DNA of 64,000 nt from Ruminococcus sp. Phil11 (lineage in GTDB: Bacteria; Bacillota; Clostridia; Oscillospirales; Ruminococcaceae): the NCBI GenBank assembly GCA_001940925.1, contig MSGZ01000036.1, forward strand, positions 1-64,000, read 5' to 3'. The notes beneath the pieces are model-generated. The model was not told where the DNA came from. It ran no database searches and saw nothing but the letters and a program-made list of their open reading frames with translations. Each line of letters begins with the position of its first letter. The stretch's first letter is position 1. Below are positions 1 to 9,202 of the stretch, piece by piece. Made by a program: the position numbers and the translations under genes.

Positions 1-3000
1 CAGCCGCCGAAAATATAGCCGCAGGTTCCGGTGATGCTGACATTTTCACCGAGATATGCTTCGGTGATATTCGAGCAGCCGGAGAAGGCAAATGAAGCGA
101 CCGTTGTTTCATTTACGCCGGGGATTGTCAGCTTGGTGATACCGGTGCAATTGCAGAATGCATAGCTTCCGATCGTTGTGACGCTTGCCGGGATAACCAG
201 ATTACCGAATGCCGCGCTTGTGCAGTTGAAGAAGGCGTGATTTCCGATCGCGGTCAGGGTTTCGGGCAGCGGCAGGTCAGTCAGCTTGGTGCAGTTGTAG
301 AAAGCATGACTGCCGATTACAGTGATATTGTCAGGGTAAGAAATGCTTTCAAGCTGATTCAGATTGTAGAAGTAGTTGTTCGGAATTGCGGTTCCGCCGG
401 TCACGGTGACGTCTGTGAGCACTTCAGGTACAGCATTTGTTGTGGAACCGAACAGTCTGTGAAGAACCCAGCCGGTTTCTGCGGGACCCATTTCAAAGCG
501 CGGAATGGTCAGCTTTTCCAGGGCGCTGCAGCCGCTGAAGATATAGCCGCAGGTTCCGGTGATGCTGATATTTTCACCGAGGGATGCTTCTGTCATGTTC
601 GTGCAGCCGGAGAAGGCAAATGAAGCGACAGTTGTTCCATTTGCGTCGGGGATTGTCAGCTTGGTGATGCCGGTGCAATTGGTGAATGCATAGCTTCCGA
701 TCGTTGTGACGCTTGCCGGGATAACCAGATCACCGAATGCCGCGCTTGTGCAGTTGAAGAAGGCGTGATATCCGATCGTGGTCAGGCCTGCAGGCAGAAC
801 TGCGGTGTTCGTCACAATGTTGTTGTAGCGCAGAGATACCAGACTTGTGCAGCCCTGGAATGCGCTGCTGCCGATCCCTGTGATGTTCGACGGCATGTAA
901 ACCGTTTCCAGATTTTCCATGTTGGCAAACGTATTGCTGCCGATGTTGTTGATGTACCGGTTCTCCTCCGGATTCTGGTCACGCAGGACGACCCGGTTGA
1001 CCAGGCTGCGGACACTGCTCGGCAGGATGACATTGTCGTACATGTCACCGTAACCGGCGATTGTGAGAATGCCGTTGTTGGCAAGAAAGCCGAGGATGTG
1101 GTCGCCGTAACGGATCGTTCTGAGCGTGCGCATGTGACCCGACGGGATCTTGTCGTCATAGGAGAACGGCTCGGTAGCCGGTTCCGTTTCGGTCGTGACG
1201 GGTTCGGTCATGATCGGCGCGCCGGTCTGGATGGGGTCAGAGTTGTTATTAAGATTTCCGTTTTCATCCCAGCTGAAATGCAGCGGGATGTTCTGGGTTG
1301 AATTGGTGATTTTAAAGGTGCCCTGCTCTTTGACAGAGCCGTTGAGGTAAAACCTGTAGGAATAAGAGGCAGTGCTGCTTTTGCGCGGAACTGCGTAGAA
1401 AATTTTGTGGCTGACAAAGTCCTCGCTCGGAATGATATAGGTTTGCTGTTCGACCGTGAGCATGGCAGTTGGATTGTTCAGATCATCCGGATCGCCGAGG
1501 AGACAGATGTCAAAATCAACTCTGTATGCGCGGAGATCACATTCGCCCCGGCCGAACCGGATACCTTTATAGTCGCCGCTGCTGTTGATTGAGCAATGCG
1601 CTTTGATCTCTTTCAGCGGCTTGAACTCGGTTGCGTATGTTTTGGAGTATTTCATTTTGCCGACGACATCGCCTATGAATCCCGGGAGGTGGTCTCCAAA
1701 CAGCAGTCCGACTTCTGCTTTCAGCTCCGCACCGACGGAAAATGTGATCGTAATATCATAGCACCGGTCACATGGATGGATCCAATCGGTTCCGGGGTCT
1801 TCCTCCGGAATGAAAATGTTTCCGTCGGAAGGCATCTTGTGAAACTCGACCGGTGTTGTGGTGGTGCCTTCAATTTTCAGAACTGCGGCTGCAGAAACAC
1901 TGGCCAGTTCCAGGAAGGTTGCCTCAATACCGATCTTGATCTCAAGCGAAACGCTGCCTTCCGCTTCAAGTTTCTTTTCTGCAGGCTTGGAGTCGAAATC
2001 AATCCGGTCAAAGTCACCGCTGGCACTGGAATCGTAAACAAAGCCCTTGGTGCACTTTTTCTCGAATTTGAAGGACATTTTGCCGGAAAAAGACAGATCA
2101 AAATCGACGAAAACGCAGGCAACGATACCGGCAAACTCGCTCGGGATCGGAATCGGGATTTCGACCTGGTGGTCAGAATCGTCATCGTCGCTCTGCAGGA
2201 ACGGGATCATATCTGTGATGCTGGCACTGGCGGAAAGGGACACAGATGCGGTGAAATCCATCTCAATGACGAAAAAGACATTCAGATAGGAACCGTCTGT
2301 ATAGGTGTTCCATTTGATCGTATAATCCAGCTGAAATTCCGGACCGAATGAAATGGAATCATCCTCGTTTGTGAACTGATGTGAGATCTTTCTTGATCTG
2401 GTGATGCTGTGAAGTTCGGGGTCATCTGATTTCTGCTGGAACTTGTCATAAGCGTCCTCAAGCTGTTCTTCATCGGTGATCGTCTGGCCGGAATTGTAGC
2501 TGCGCGTGCTGACCTGTTCCGCACCGGCATCATCTTCCGCTGCGGCTGCAGGGGCCTGACCGCCGATGTTCATGTGCTGGTTCTCGATCGTCATTTCCAG
2601 CTTGATGAAATCGAACATGTCGTCGATCTCATCGCCGCCGGTCAGGGTCGCGGTGTCTCCGTCGATCGCGATATCCTGCACGCTGACGGTGATGATGTCA
2701 TCCTTGGTCGGACGGATGTAGAAATAGTCGCCCTGTTCCAGCGAACGGATGCTGTCGTCGATGTTGTCGAAAACATAGATATTCTGATCGTAGTCTGCGG
2801 AGACAAGCGTGTTGACGCTGTCTGACGCTTCGGCAATGACGGTGTCCTCGGAGAGCACGAAGAAGTTGGTCGATTCGTCCGTGTCGAGGTTGACGACCCG
2901 CTCCGGCTCGAAATCGCAGATGTCCTTTTCGAGGATATCCTGCATTTTGCGCGTGTAGGTCGTCAGGCTGAACGGCGTGCTGACCGGCAGGCCGAAATCA

Positions 3001-3488
3001 TCCGTCAGCATGGCGCTGATCGAGTAGAACGCCGGCAGTCTGGAAAGGTCTGCACTTGCCGAGGTCGTGACGTAATCGCCCGCCTGAACATCAGTCTCAA
3101 ACTTGTAGATGTTCTGCGGGTTGTCCTCATCGACAAAGTTGACGACGAGCCGGCAGGTTTCCGTCTGCGAGGTGCACGCCTGCACGATACCCGTTTCTGC
3201 ATCAAACTTCAGATCGGTGATCGTGAAGTACGATTCCTCCGCCGCGGATGCCTTCAGCGGCATTGCTTTGGGCATTGCGCCGGATGTCGGCTGCTGGGAT
3301 TTCTGTGCAAGGAATTTGGAGAATGCGTTGGAGCCCGCCAGACCGGTGTCTGCTGCATTCTGCACGGATGCAGGGGATGCTGCAGGGGTCTGTTCTGCGT
3401 TTCTGCCGACGAGATCAAGATCCGGCGTCAGCAGTGCCGATGTACAGAGCACTGCGCTCATGACACCGGCAATCGTTTTCTTGAACAA
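1..3488 (-). CDS. BspA-type leucine-rich-repeat surface protein, C-terminus cut by window edge
   Basis: Reads open from 3488 to the window edge, so the C-terminus is missing. The start is a TTG preceded by AGGAG with 8 nt spacing; an in-frame GTG three codons earlier has no properly spaced ribosome site. The N-terminus is basic then hydrophobic (FKKTIAGVMSAVLCTSALL), a probable signal peptide. The first about 770 residues are a large unassigned ectodomain; a Thr/Pro/Glu-rich linker (about residues 750-770) leads into LRR_5/BspA repeats of the form IGSYAFxNCTxITKLTIP, near-identical over several units. Such proteins are usually cell-surface adhesins or carry C-terminal anchoring or dockerin modules, which would lie outside this window. 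Function beyond surface binding is not known. Confidence 0.85.
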   Translation of the reverse strand, partial: MFKKTIAGVMSAVLCTSALLTPDLDLVGRNAEQTPAASPASVQNAADTGLAGSNAFSKFLAQKSQQPTSGAMPKAMPLKASAAEESYFTITDLKFDAETGIVQACTSQTETCRLVVNFVDEDNPQNIYKFETDVQAGDYVTTSASADLSRLPAFYSISAMLTDDFGLPVSTPFSLTTYTRKMQDILEKDICDFEPERVVNLDTDESTNFFVLSEDTVIAEASDSVNTLVSADYDQNIYVFDNIDDSIRSLEQGDYFYIRPTKDDIITVSVQDIAIDGDTATLTGGDEIDDMFDFIKLEMTIENQHMNIGGQAPAAAAEDDAGAEQVSTRSYNSGQTITDEEQLEDAYDKFQQKSDDPELHSITRSRKISHQFTNEDDSISFGPEFQLDYTIKWNTYTDGSYLNVFFVIEMDFTASVSLSASASITDMIPFLQSDDDDSDHQVEIPIPIPSEFAGIVACVFVDFDLSFSGKMSFKFEKKCTKGFVYDSSASGDFDRIDFDSKPAEKKLEAEGSVSLEIKIGIEATFLELASVSAAAVLKIEGTTTTPVEFHKMPSDGNIFIPEEDPGTDWIHPCDRCYDITITFSVGAELKAEVGLLFGDHLPGFIGDVVGKMKYSKTYATEFKPLKEIKAHCSINSSGDYKGIRFGRGECDLRAYRVDFDICLLGDPDDLNNPTAMLTVEQQTYIIPSEDFVSHKIFYAVPRKSSTASYSYRFYLNGSVKEQGTFKITNSTQNIPLHFSWDENGNLNNNSDPIQTGAPIMTEPVTTETEPATEPFSYDDKIPSGHMRTLRTIRYGDHILGFLANNGILTIAGYGDMYDNVILPSSVRSLVNRVVLRDQNPEENRYINNIGSNTFANMENLETVYMPSNITGIGSSAFQGCTSLVSLRYNNIVTNTAVLPAGLTTIGYHAFFNCTSAAFGDLVIPASVTTIGSYAFTNCTGITKLTIPDANGTTVASFAFSGCTNMTEASLGENISITGTCGYIFSGCSALEKLTIPRFEMGPAETGWVLHRLFGSTTNAVPEVLTDVTVTGGTAIPNNYFYNLNQLESISYPDNITVIGSHAFYNCTKLTDLPLPETLTAIGNHAFFNCTSAAFGNLVIPASVTTIGSYAFCNCTGITKLTIPGVNETTVASFAFSGCSNITEAYLGENVSITGTCGYIFGG

Positions 3489-3546
3489 TTGTACCACTCC
3501 TATATTAAATATTTGTAATATCTGGAACAGATATCACAGCGGGTAT

Positions 3547-3575
3547 ATTATAACATTCTTGTTTTCGCTTGTCAA
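3547..3575 (-). promoter_or_regulatory. Sigma-A promoter of the LRR gene
   Basis: On the minus strand TTGACA (3570-3575) and TATAAT (3547-3552) are separated by 17 nt, about 60 nt upstream of the TTG start at 3488. Confidence 0.8.
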
Positions 3576-3953
3576 GCGTCTGAAGAAAATTTCATAAATT
3601 CAGGCTTGGGTGCGGCGTTTTCACAACGCTTTATAGTTGAATATTGCGAAATAATGCAACATATCCCACAAAACTATTTTTTCACGTATTTACGCAAACA
3701 TTAAGTTTAATCATTTGTAAGTATGCGCGGATTATGATTCGGATTCGCAAGAAATTTTCATTCTGTTTGCTGTTTTGACGTAATCGTGTTTATGGTAAAT
3801 CATAAAATGTCAATTCGACGAAACTTAATTATATTGCTGCGGATTGGCCGTCCGCAGGAACATCTGTGCGCGGAGATCCTGCTGCTCTTTGTCACCTTTT
3901 TGTAACTCTTTGACGCGGAAGATTGCAGTTCGGTCACAATCCGGCGAAAATCC
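3576..3953. other. AT-rich divergent intergenic region
   Basis: No gene is supported here. The stretch is clearly more AT-rich than the flanking genes and separates the leftward LRR promoter from the rightward promoter at 3954. No convincing palindrome or terminator was found. Confidence 0.5.
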
Positions 3954-3982
3954 TTGACGCGGCGCAAAAACTGTGCTATACT
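3954..3982 (+). promoter_or_regulatory. Sigma-A promoter of the DUF4230 gene
   Basis: TTGACG (3954-3959), 17-nt spacer, TATACT (3977-3982), with TGC just before the -10 (extended -10). Confidence 0.75.
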
Positions 3983-4022
3983 GAAACAAACCGAGCGGAA
4001 CCTCTTTGGGAAAGGACATGCC

Positions 4023-4931
4023 ATGCGCAACGAACAAAAAGGTGAGCTTGCACGGATCGTGCTGTATTCCGCGTGCAGCCTGATCGTCGGCTGTGCAGTC
4101 GGCGGCGCGCTGCTGATGAAGATCGCGGTGCAGGGCAATGCATTGAACGCGAAAAAAACAGCGGAACCCGTACCGGAAAATATGCCGGTCGTGACCTCGC
4201 TGCCGCCGGAGCTGCCCGTGCCGGAAACTGTCTCTGAACCGCTGCCGCCCGATGCGGATGCTGTCCGCGCGCTGCTGCAGCCCGCGGAGCCGCTTCTGAA
4301 AATGACATACTGCTACACCGATTCCGACAGCTACGAAACACATAATGAGATGTTCGGCAAAAAAGTGCCGTTCACGACGGAAACAGTCATTCTGACCTAT
4401 GACGGAACGATCTGCATGGGTATTGATCCGGACGCGATCGTCTACACGGTCGATCCGGCACAGAAGCAGATCACCGCGGCACTGCCGCAGCCGGAGCTCC
4501 TCTCGCATGATCTGGACGAGGACTCCATTCAGTATTACGATGTCAGAAGCTCGATATTCCGTTCGACTTCCATTGCGGATTACACCGCACTCATCCGGAA
4601 TGTCAAGCAGAAAATATGCGATAAGGTCGTGAAGGACCGCGGATTTGACCGCCTGACCGTTGAAAATGCCGAAACAGTCATACGCAGCTGGCTGTCAGGC
4701 TTTGATGCGACGAAGGAGTATACGGTCGTATTCTCGGTCAGCGAGGCGGAAACGGAGCCGGCAGATGTGCAGGAGGAGGGCACGCTGCCGGAGCCTGACC
4801 CGTCGGAGACTGCGGAGCCTGAGCAGACAGCTCCCGCGGAAACGCCCGATCCGTTTGCAGGATTCCCTGATAACAACGGGCAGCCGAATAACGAACCTTA
4901 TACTGACTGGCCGTTCACGTTCTGGTGGTGA
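4023..4931 (+). CDS. DUF4230-family membrane-anchored protein
   Basis: 302 aa. I chose the ATG at 4023 because AAAGG lies 7 nt upstream and it falls after the promoter; an earlier in-frame start at 3954 would overlap the -35. One membrane segment sits near the N-terminus (about residues 10-31, LARIVLYSACSLIVGCAVGG). The outer part has the DUF4230 pattern: a hydrophobic strand with GIDPDAIVYTVD, then ALPQPELLSHDLDEDSIQYYD and the SIFRSTSIADY segment, followed by a helix. The last about 55 residues are Pro/Glu/Asp-rich and probably disordered. DUF4230 has no established function. Flanking strong promoter and terminator indicate a single-gene transcript. Confidence 0.85.
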   Translation: MRNEQKGELARIVLYSACSLIVGCAVGGALLMKIAVQGNALNAKKTAEPVPENMPVVTSLPPELPVPETVSEPLPPDADAVRALLQPAEPLLKMTYCYTDSDSYETHNEMFGKKVPFTTETVILTYDGTICMGIDPDAIVYTVDPAQKQITAALPQPELLSHDLDEDSIQYYDVRSSIFRSTSIADYTALIRNVKQKICDKVVKDRGFDRLTVENAETVIRSWLSGFDATKEYTVVFSVSEAETEPADVQEEGTLPEPDPSETAEPEQTAPAETPDPFAGFPDNNGQPNNEPYTDWPFTFWW

Positions 4932-4959
4932 GGGAGGATCCTGACGGAACGGACAGCAG

Positions 4960-5005
4960 CAGCCCGCAGCAGATGTGAGATCTGCTGCGGGCTGTACGTT
5001 TTTGT
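4960..5005 (+). terminator. Intrinsic terminator
   Basis: A 15-bp perfect stem (4960-4974 with 4980-4994) and 5-nt loop, followed by a short T run (4999-5003). Confidence 0.85.
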
Positions 5006-5011
5006 GGGGGA

Positions 5012-5040
5012 TTGACAAATCTGCATGAATCTTTTATAAT
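5012..5040 (+). promoter_or_regulatory. Consensus sigma-A promoter
   Basis: Perfect TTGACA (5012-5017) and TATAAT (5035-5040) with 17-nt spacing. The transcript would carry a leader of about 110 nt before the ATPase start. Confidence 0.85.
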
Positions 5041-5155
5041 AGTACGGGAATCTTATTCTTGTTTCGTTTTGCAGAATTTGATTTGCTGACTACTATATAA
5101 TATACCTATTCTGAATCCATCGGAGATACCTCTTATAGCACCGAAAGGAGAACCC

Positions 5156-5854
5156 ATGTATCAACCGAAAAAAATCATTGTTGTGACCGGGCATTTCGGC
5201 TCCGGCAAGACCAATTTTTCCACAGCACTTGCGCTGCAGCTCGCCGCGGCGGGCAAAAAGGTCACGGTCGTGGACTTTGACCTCGTCAATCCGTATTTCC
5301 GGACGGCGGATTTCAAGGAAGCCTTTGAAAAGCGCGGCATCACGCTTCGCGCACCGGATTATGCAAACACCAATGTCGATATCCCGAGTGTGCAGTTTGA
5401 CCTCGGCGGTCTGGCGGCAGAGGAGGGACACCTCATCATTGACGTCGGCGGCGACGAAGACGGCGCGGTCGCGCTGGGACGGTATTCCCATGTGCTGAAC
5501 AGCTATGCGGAGACCGGCGAGCTTGATATGCTCGGCGTTGTTTCGTTCCGGCGGTATCTGACCAGAACGGCCGAAGAAGCGGAACAATTCCTGCGCGGCA
5601 TTGAGCGTGCTTCCCGCATGAAGCTGACGCATCTGGTCAACAACACGAACCTCGGCATGGAGACGACGACGGAAATGATCGCGGAAAGCCTGCCGCTCTG
5701 TGATGCACTGGCGGAACGCATGGGTCTGCCGGTCGCCTGTGTGACCGTGCCGGATTTTGCCGAGCCGCCCGCTGAACTGTCTGAAAATCATCTGATGCGC
5801 GTGCCGGTCGTTGTGCGTCTGCCGTGGATGCCGAAATCGGAGGCTGTGGAGTGA
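5156..5854 (+). CDS. ParA/MinD-like P-loop ATPase
   Basis: 232 aa, start ATG with AAAGGAG 6 nt upstream. The N-terminus carries a P-loop, GHFGSGKTN (about residues 12-20), then VTVVDFDLVNPYFRT (a Walker A-prime/switch-like strand) and LIIDVGGDEDGAVALG, as in SIMIBI-class ATPases of the CobQ/MinD/ParA group. There is no membrane segment, so it is cytoplasmic. No parB, minC or minE partner is adjacent and the gene stands alone between its own promoter and terminator, so a role in chromosome or division-site positioning is not supported; it could equally be a regulatory or cofactor-linked ATPase. Confidence 0.8.
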   Translation: MYQPKKIIVVTGHFGSGKTNFSTALALQLAAAGKKVTVVDFDLVNPYFRTADFKEAFEKRGITLRAPDYANTNVDIPSVQFDLGGLAAEEGHLIIDVGGDEDGAVALGRYSHVLNSYAETGELDMLGVVSFRRYLTRTAEEAEQFLRGIERASRMKLTHLVNNTNLGMETTTEMIAESLPLCDALAERMGLPVACVTVPDFAEPPAELSENHLMRVPVVVRLPWMPKSEAVE

Positions 5855-5859
5855 TAACA

Positions 5860-5906
5860 CCGCCGGACTGTACCTGCAATGTGTACAGTCCGGCGGTTGC
5901 ATTTTT
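5860..5906 (+). terminator. Intrinsic terminator
   Basis: 14-bp GC-rich stem (5860-5873 with 5883-5896), then a T run at 5902-5906. Confidence 0.85.
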
Positions 5907-5944
5907 GTGAATATTTGCCAAAAAACAAATTGCAGGATACGCTG

Positions 5945-5973
5945 TTGACATTCTTCTTGCGGTATGCTATGAT
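5945..5973 (+). promoter_or_regulatory. Sigma-A promoter of the dockerin gene
   Basis: TTGACA (5945-5950), 17-nt spacer, TATGAT (5968-5973) preceded by TGC. Confidence 0.8.
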
Positions 5974-6021
5974 AAAAGCGGGGACTTCTCTGCGGCGATT
6001 GATATGAACGGAGGGATCATG

Positions 6022-7104
6022 ATGAAAAAGAGGATAACAGCACTTTTATGTGCCGCAGTTATGCTGTACGGCGCGGCTTTGCCTGCACAGGCGGATGACT
6101 TTGTACTCAGCACGCTTGGCCTTGAGGGCTCACAGCAACTGGATGACAAGGGAATGCTGGAACAGGCAGCAGTCAACTGGGCACACGGAAAAGCCGGTGA
6201 ACCCTATTATGTTTATCACTTTCCCACGATGTTTCAGGACCATACGGAGGAACAGGCGGCCTTTCACTATGATGCGTTCAATCAGCTTTATGTAGCCGTG
6301 CCGCAGCGGAACCGTGCGGTCTTTCTCCTGCGCAGCGATCTGCCGCAGGCCGAAGCGATGCAGCAGGCGGCTGCGATCGTCCGGCAGTTTGATCCGGAGT
6401 ATGCCGGAATATCGTTGGTGAATGAACGGGGCTGCGAGATCTATGCGACGGATCCGGATACTGTACCGGCAGGAAAAATCATGCAGGCACTTGCTTCTGC
6501 GGGACTGATCGAGGCGTTTTATACGTTCGGCCAGACCGCGGACTATGCGCTGCTGAATCACCGCGAATATATTATGGTATATGCGCCTGAGATTACGCAA
6601 GAAGATGCCGAACCGGAGCCGATTGACTGGACTGCCGTTGAAGCGTGGGTGCAGGCACAGCATCCGGAATGCAGCTTTGTCTGCGTGAAGCCGGAGGATA
6701 CAGAGCTTGTGAAAACGCTCGGGCTGTATCATGACAAGACACTGGCGGCGACCTTTACGGGCTGTCTGTATGCTGTGATTCCGCCGGATACGGCGGCGTT
6801 TGCGGAGCAGTTTGCGATTGCAGCGGAGCTCTACGAACAGTTCGGGATTCCTGCGGATTATTCGATCGACAGTACCGCACTGATGCCTGCGTTCGGGCAG
6901 AATGCGCTCACAATTCCCGGCGACGCGACCGTTGACGGTGCCGTCGATGTGGCGGATGCGGTGCTGATTGCGCGGTATGTTGCAGAGGATAAAGAGGCGG
7001 AAATCACGGACTTCGGCGTGCGCAATGCGGATGCAGACGGCAGCGGAAAAATCGGCACTGAAGATGTGACAGCGGTGCTGCAAATCGTCGCAAAAAAGAA
7101 ATAA
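6022..7104 (+). CDS. Secreted dockerin-containing protein of unknown catalytic function
   Basis: 360 aa from the second of two adjacent ATGs (6019 and 6022); GGAGGG is 6 nt from the ATG at 6022. MKKRITALLCAAVMLYGAALPAQA is a clear signal peptide. The C-terminal about 60 residues form a type I dockerin: a first calcium-loop helix (DATVDGAVDVADAVLIARY) and a second (NADADGSGKIGTEDVTAVL). The middle about 270 residues show two similar halves rich in aromatic and acidic residues and match no enzyme family I recognise. A dockerin implies attachment to a cohesin-bearing scaffold on the cell surface; no cohesin gene is in this window. Own promoter and terminator. Confidence 0.85.
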   Translation: MKKRITALLCAAVMLYGAALPAQADDFVLSTLGLEGSQQLDDKGMLEQAAVNWAHGKAGEPYYVYHFPTMFQDHTEEQAAFHYDAFNQLYVAVPQRNRAVFLLRSDLPQAEAMQQAAAIVRQFDPEYAGISLVNERGCEIYATDPDTVPAGKIMQALASAGLIEAFYTFGQTADYALLNHREYIMVYAPEITQEDAEPEPIDWTAVEAWVQAQHPECSFVCVKPEDTELVKTLGLYHDKTLAATFTGCLYAVIPPDTAAFAEQFAIAAELYEQFGIPADYSIDSTALMPAFGQNALTIPGDATVDGAVDVADAVLIARYVAEDKEAEITDFGVRNADADGSGKIGTEDVTAVLQIVAKKK

Positions 7105-7138
7105 CGGCACCTTTGCCTGGTGGATTCTGAACGCTCAG

Positions 7139-7173
7139 ACGCCCTCCCGGAACGCTCCGGGAGGGCGTTTTTT
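7139..7173 (+). terminator. Intrinsic terminator
   Basis: 12-bp stem ACGCCCTCCCGG (7139-7150) with 7157-7168 and a run of six T. Confidence 0.9.
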
Positions 7174-7243
7174 GCGCCTAAAAATCGGTATTGTGCATAG
7201 ATTGCGGACTTTTCCTGTTTGGAAACTTTATTGGAAAAAGATA

Positions 7244-7272
7244 TTGACAAGTCGGAACCTCTATGCTATAAT
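7244..7272 (+). promoter_or_regulatory. Consensus sigma-A promoter of the MATE gene
   Basis: TTGACA (7244-7249), 17-nt spacer, TATAAT (7267-7272), extended -10 TGC. Confidence 0.85.
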
Positions 7273-7495
7273 ATGTTCAACCTTGAGGCGGCGCGCTGAC
7301 GGCGCGGGAACGGAATATCCGGCGGATAGCCCGCGAAAAAGCGGCCAAAATGCGGAGTAAAATGCACTTTATTTCCAGAAATGTTCAAATCAAACAAATA
7401 GTTTTTAGCTGCTTTCGTAAATGAAAGTATAGGAAATGTTAAATTACAGATAGGATATGTATAACACAAGCGAAAAAATGAAAGGAGACGGTGTT
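7273..7495 (+). other. Long structured 5' leader of the MATE gene
   Basis: About 220 nt lie between the promoter and the MATE start. The GC-rich first part can pair CGCGGG (7303-7308) with CCCGCG (7330-7335) around an inner CGGA-ATA-TCCG hairpin; the second part is AT-rich. I could not match it to any riboswitch class I know, and no clear terminator hairpin precedes the start, so any control would more likely act on translation. Confidence 0.35.
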
Positions 7496-8893
7496 ATGCG
7501 TGCAGCAGCAACAGACATGACCACGGGCAGCGAGGCGAAACATGTGATCCGGTTTTCCCTGCCCTTGCTTGCGGGCAATCTGCTCCAGCAGGTCTACAAC
7601 GTGGCGGATACGGCGATCGTCGGCAAAAAGCTCGGCGATGACGCACTGGCCGCGGTCGGCGCGACCGGCTCGGTCACGTATCTGTTTTATACGCTCTGCC
7701 TCGGTCTGGCGACCGGCGCGGGCATTCTGACGGCACAGTATTTCGGTGCCGGGATGCTGAAGCGGATGCGCTCCGCGGTGTGGAATTCCGCACTCGTGAC
7801 CGCGCTGTTCGGCATCATGATCAGCGTGGTTTCCGTCATCCTGACGGAGCCGGTGCTGCGGCTCATGGGCACAGACCCGGAGCTGATCGGCATGTCGGTC
7901 AGCTATATGCGCATTGCCTGTGCGGGTACGGTCGCAGTTGCGGCGTATAACTGGATCAATGCGGTGATGCGTGCGCTCGGCGACTCCAAAACGCCGCTGA
8001 AATTTCTGGGGCTTTCCTGCGTGCTGAACATCGTCATGGATCTGCTCTTTGTCATGGTGCTGCATACCGGCGTGCAGGGCGCGGCCGTTGCAACGGTCAT
8101 TGCCCAGTGCATTTCCGCGGCGGCCTGTACGGTCTATGCATTCCGGAATATGCCGCAGCTGAAAATGGCCGCAGAAGATCTGCGGGCGGATGCCGAAATG
8201 ATGCGGCTCTGCGTCCGGACGGGTCTGCCGATCGCCATGCAGAGCGCGCTGATTGCGGTCTCTATGGTCGCGCTGCAGCGTGTGACCAACAGCTTCGGCA
8301 AGACGGTCATGACGGCCTATACCGCATCTATGCGTGTGGAACAGCTCGTACAGCAGCCGTTCTTCTCGCTGAATGCTTCTCTTGCGACCTTCGCCGGACA
8401 GAACATCGGCGCAGGCAAAACGGAGCGCGCCGAACGCGGCTTGCGGGCGGGTCTGCGGGTATCCTCGGGGCTGGCACTGATTATGATGACCGTGTTCTGG
8501 ATCGCGGGTGCGCCGATCATCCGCTGCTTTATCTCCGGTGCGGAGCCGATCGCGCTGGGTGCCTTTGCCCTGCGGACGACCTCGCTCTGCTACGTGCCGC
8601 TCGGCTCGATCCATGTGGTGCGCGGCTTCCTGAACGGCGCGGGCGATACGGGCTATGCGATGCTGAACGGCATGGCAGAGGTCGTCTGCCGCATTGCCGG
8701 TGCGATCGTGATGATCGGCGTGTTCCATATGGACTGCCGCGCGATCTGGTACACGACCTGCCTGACATGGACGGTCACGGGACTGGTCGGCTGGCTGCGC
8801 TATAAGGGCGGCATCTGGCGGACGAAGGCACTGACGGAGCAGCATCCGGGACAGGTGATGCCGATCCGCAAGCGGCAGCATTCGCGTGTATAA
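7496..8893 (+). CDS. MATE-family multidrug/metabolite exporter
   Basis: 465 aa. The ATG at 7496 is chosen because AAAGGAG is 7 nt upstream; an in-frame ATG at 7457 lacks a ribosome site. About 12 hydrophobic segments in two homologous halves, with the MATE signature near the start (residues about 20-50: FSLPLLAGNLLQQVYNVADT, then GDDALAAVG) and its repeat in the second half (NASLATFAGQNIGAGKTERA). These proteins use Na+ or H+ gradients to expel cationic drugs or metabolites across the cytoplasmic membrane. Substrate cannot be read from sequence. Single-gene transcript with a long leader. Confidence 0.92.
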   Translation: MRAAATDMTTGSEAKHVIRFSLPLLAGNLLQQVYNVADTAIVGKKLGDDALAAVGATGSVTYLFYTLCLGLATGAGILTAQYFGAGMLKRMRSAVWNSALVTALFGIMISVVSVILTEPVLRLMGTDPELIGMSVSYMRIACAGTVAVAAYNWINAVMRALGDSKTPLKFLGLSCVLNIVMDLLFVMVLHTGVQGAAVATVIAQCISAAACTVYAFRNMPQLKMAAEDLRADAEMMRLCVRTGLPIAMQSALIAVSMVALQRVTNSFGKTVMTAYTASMRVEQLVQQPFFSLNASLATFAGQNIGAGKTERAERGLRAGLRVSSGLALIMMTVFWIAGAPIIRCFISGAEPIALGAFALRTTSLCYVPLGSIHVVRGFLNGAGDTGYAMLNGMAEVVCRIAGAIVMIGVFHMDCRAIWYTTCLTWTVTGLVGWLRYKGGIWRTKALTEQHPGQVMPIRKRQHSRV

Positions 8894-8908
8894 CGAAATA
8901 CGGCAGCG

Positions 8909-8945
8909 GCATCCCCGCGGGTAGAAGCCTGCGGGGATGCTTTTT
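8909..8945 (+). terminator. Intrinsic terminator
   Basis: Stem GCATCCCCGC (8909-8918) with 8931-8940, extended by three further pairs, then TTTTT. Confidence 0.9.
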
Positions 8946-8978
8946 ATCTGAAGAATGTTGCATATTTTACGGACTAAC

Positions 8979-9007
8979 TTGACATTTTAGAATAATCGTG
9001 CTATAAT
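8979..9007 (+). promoter_or_regulatory. Distal sigma-A promoter P1 upstream of small secreted protein
   Basis: TTGACA (8979-8984), 17-nt spacer ending CGTGC, TATAAT (9002-9007). It lies about 300 nt from the next start codon. Confidence 0.75.
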
Positions 9008-9173
9008 ACAGACCGGATCGGGAGTGCTCTGCGCAATTTTATTACATTCGTGCACAAAGATCAGGCAGCACAATCTGCAAAAGGAAGTACCAATACAGAG
9101 ACATGGCTCTGCGCAGAGTTTCCCGCCCGCTGTTTGATGATTTCACATAAATGTATAATATATTGCGATTATA

Positions 9174-9202
9174 TTGACATTTTGAGAGATTCGTGCTATT
9201 CT
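9174..9202 (+). promoter_or_regulatory. Proximal sigma-A promoter P2, similar in sequence to P1
   Basis: TTGACA (9174-9179), 17-nt spacer, TATTCT (9197-9202). Both P1 and P2 read GACATTTT just after the -35 start and TCGTGCTAT at the -10, which suggests duplication. Confidence 0.65.

Noticed and set aside
1..800. Near-identical about 530-bp repeats as a possible CRISPR or mobile repeat
   Set aside because: They are LRR-coding repeats in frame within one gene, not spaced by unique spacers.
237..2351. Several plus-strand open frames inside the first gene
   Set aside because: The minus strand is open from 3488 to the window edge and encodes clear LRR repeats; the plus frames lack ribosome sites.
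5156..5854. ParA of a plasmid or chromosome partition locus
   Set aside because: No parB or parS-like palindromes are adjacent and the gene is monocistronic.
7439..8881. 480-codon minus-strand frame opposite the MATE gene
   Set aside because: His/Arg/Asp-rich nonsense typical of antisense frames; the plus-strand MATE protein is unambiguous.
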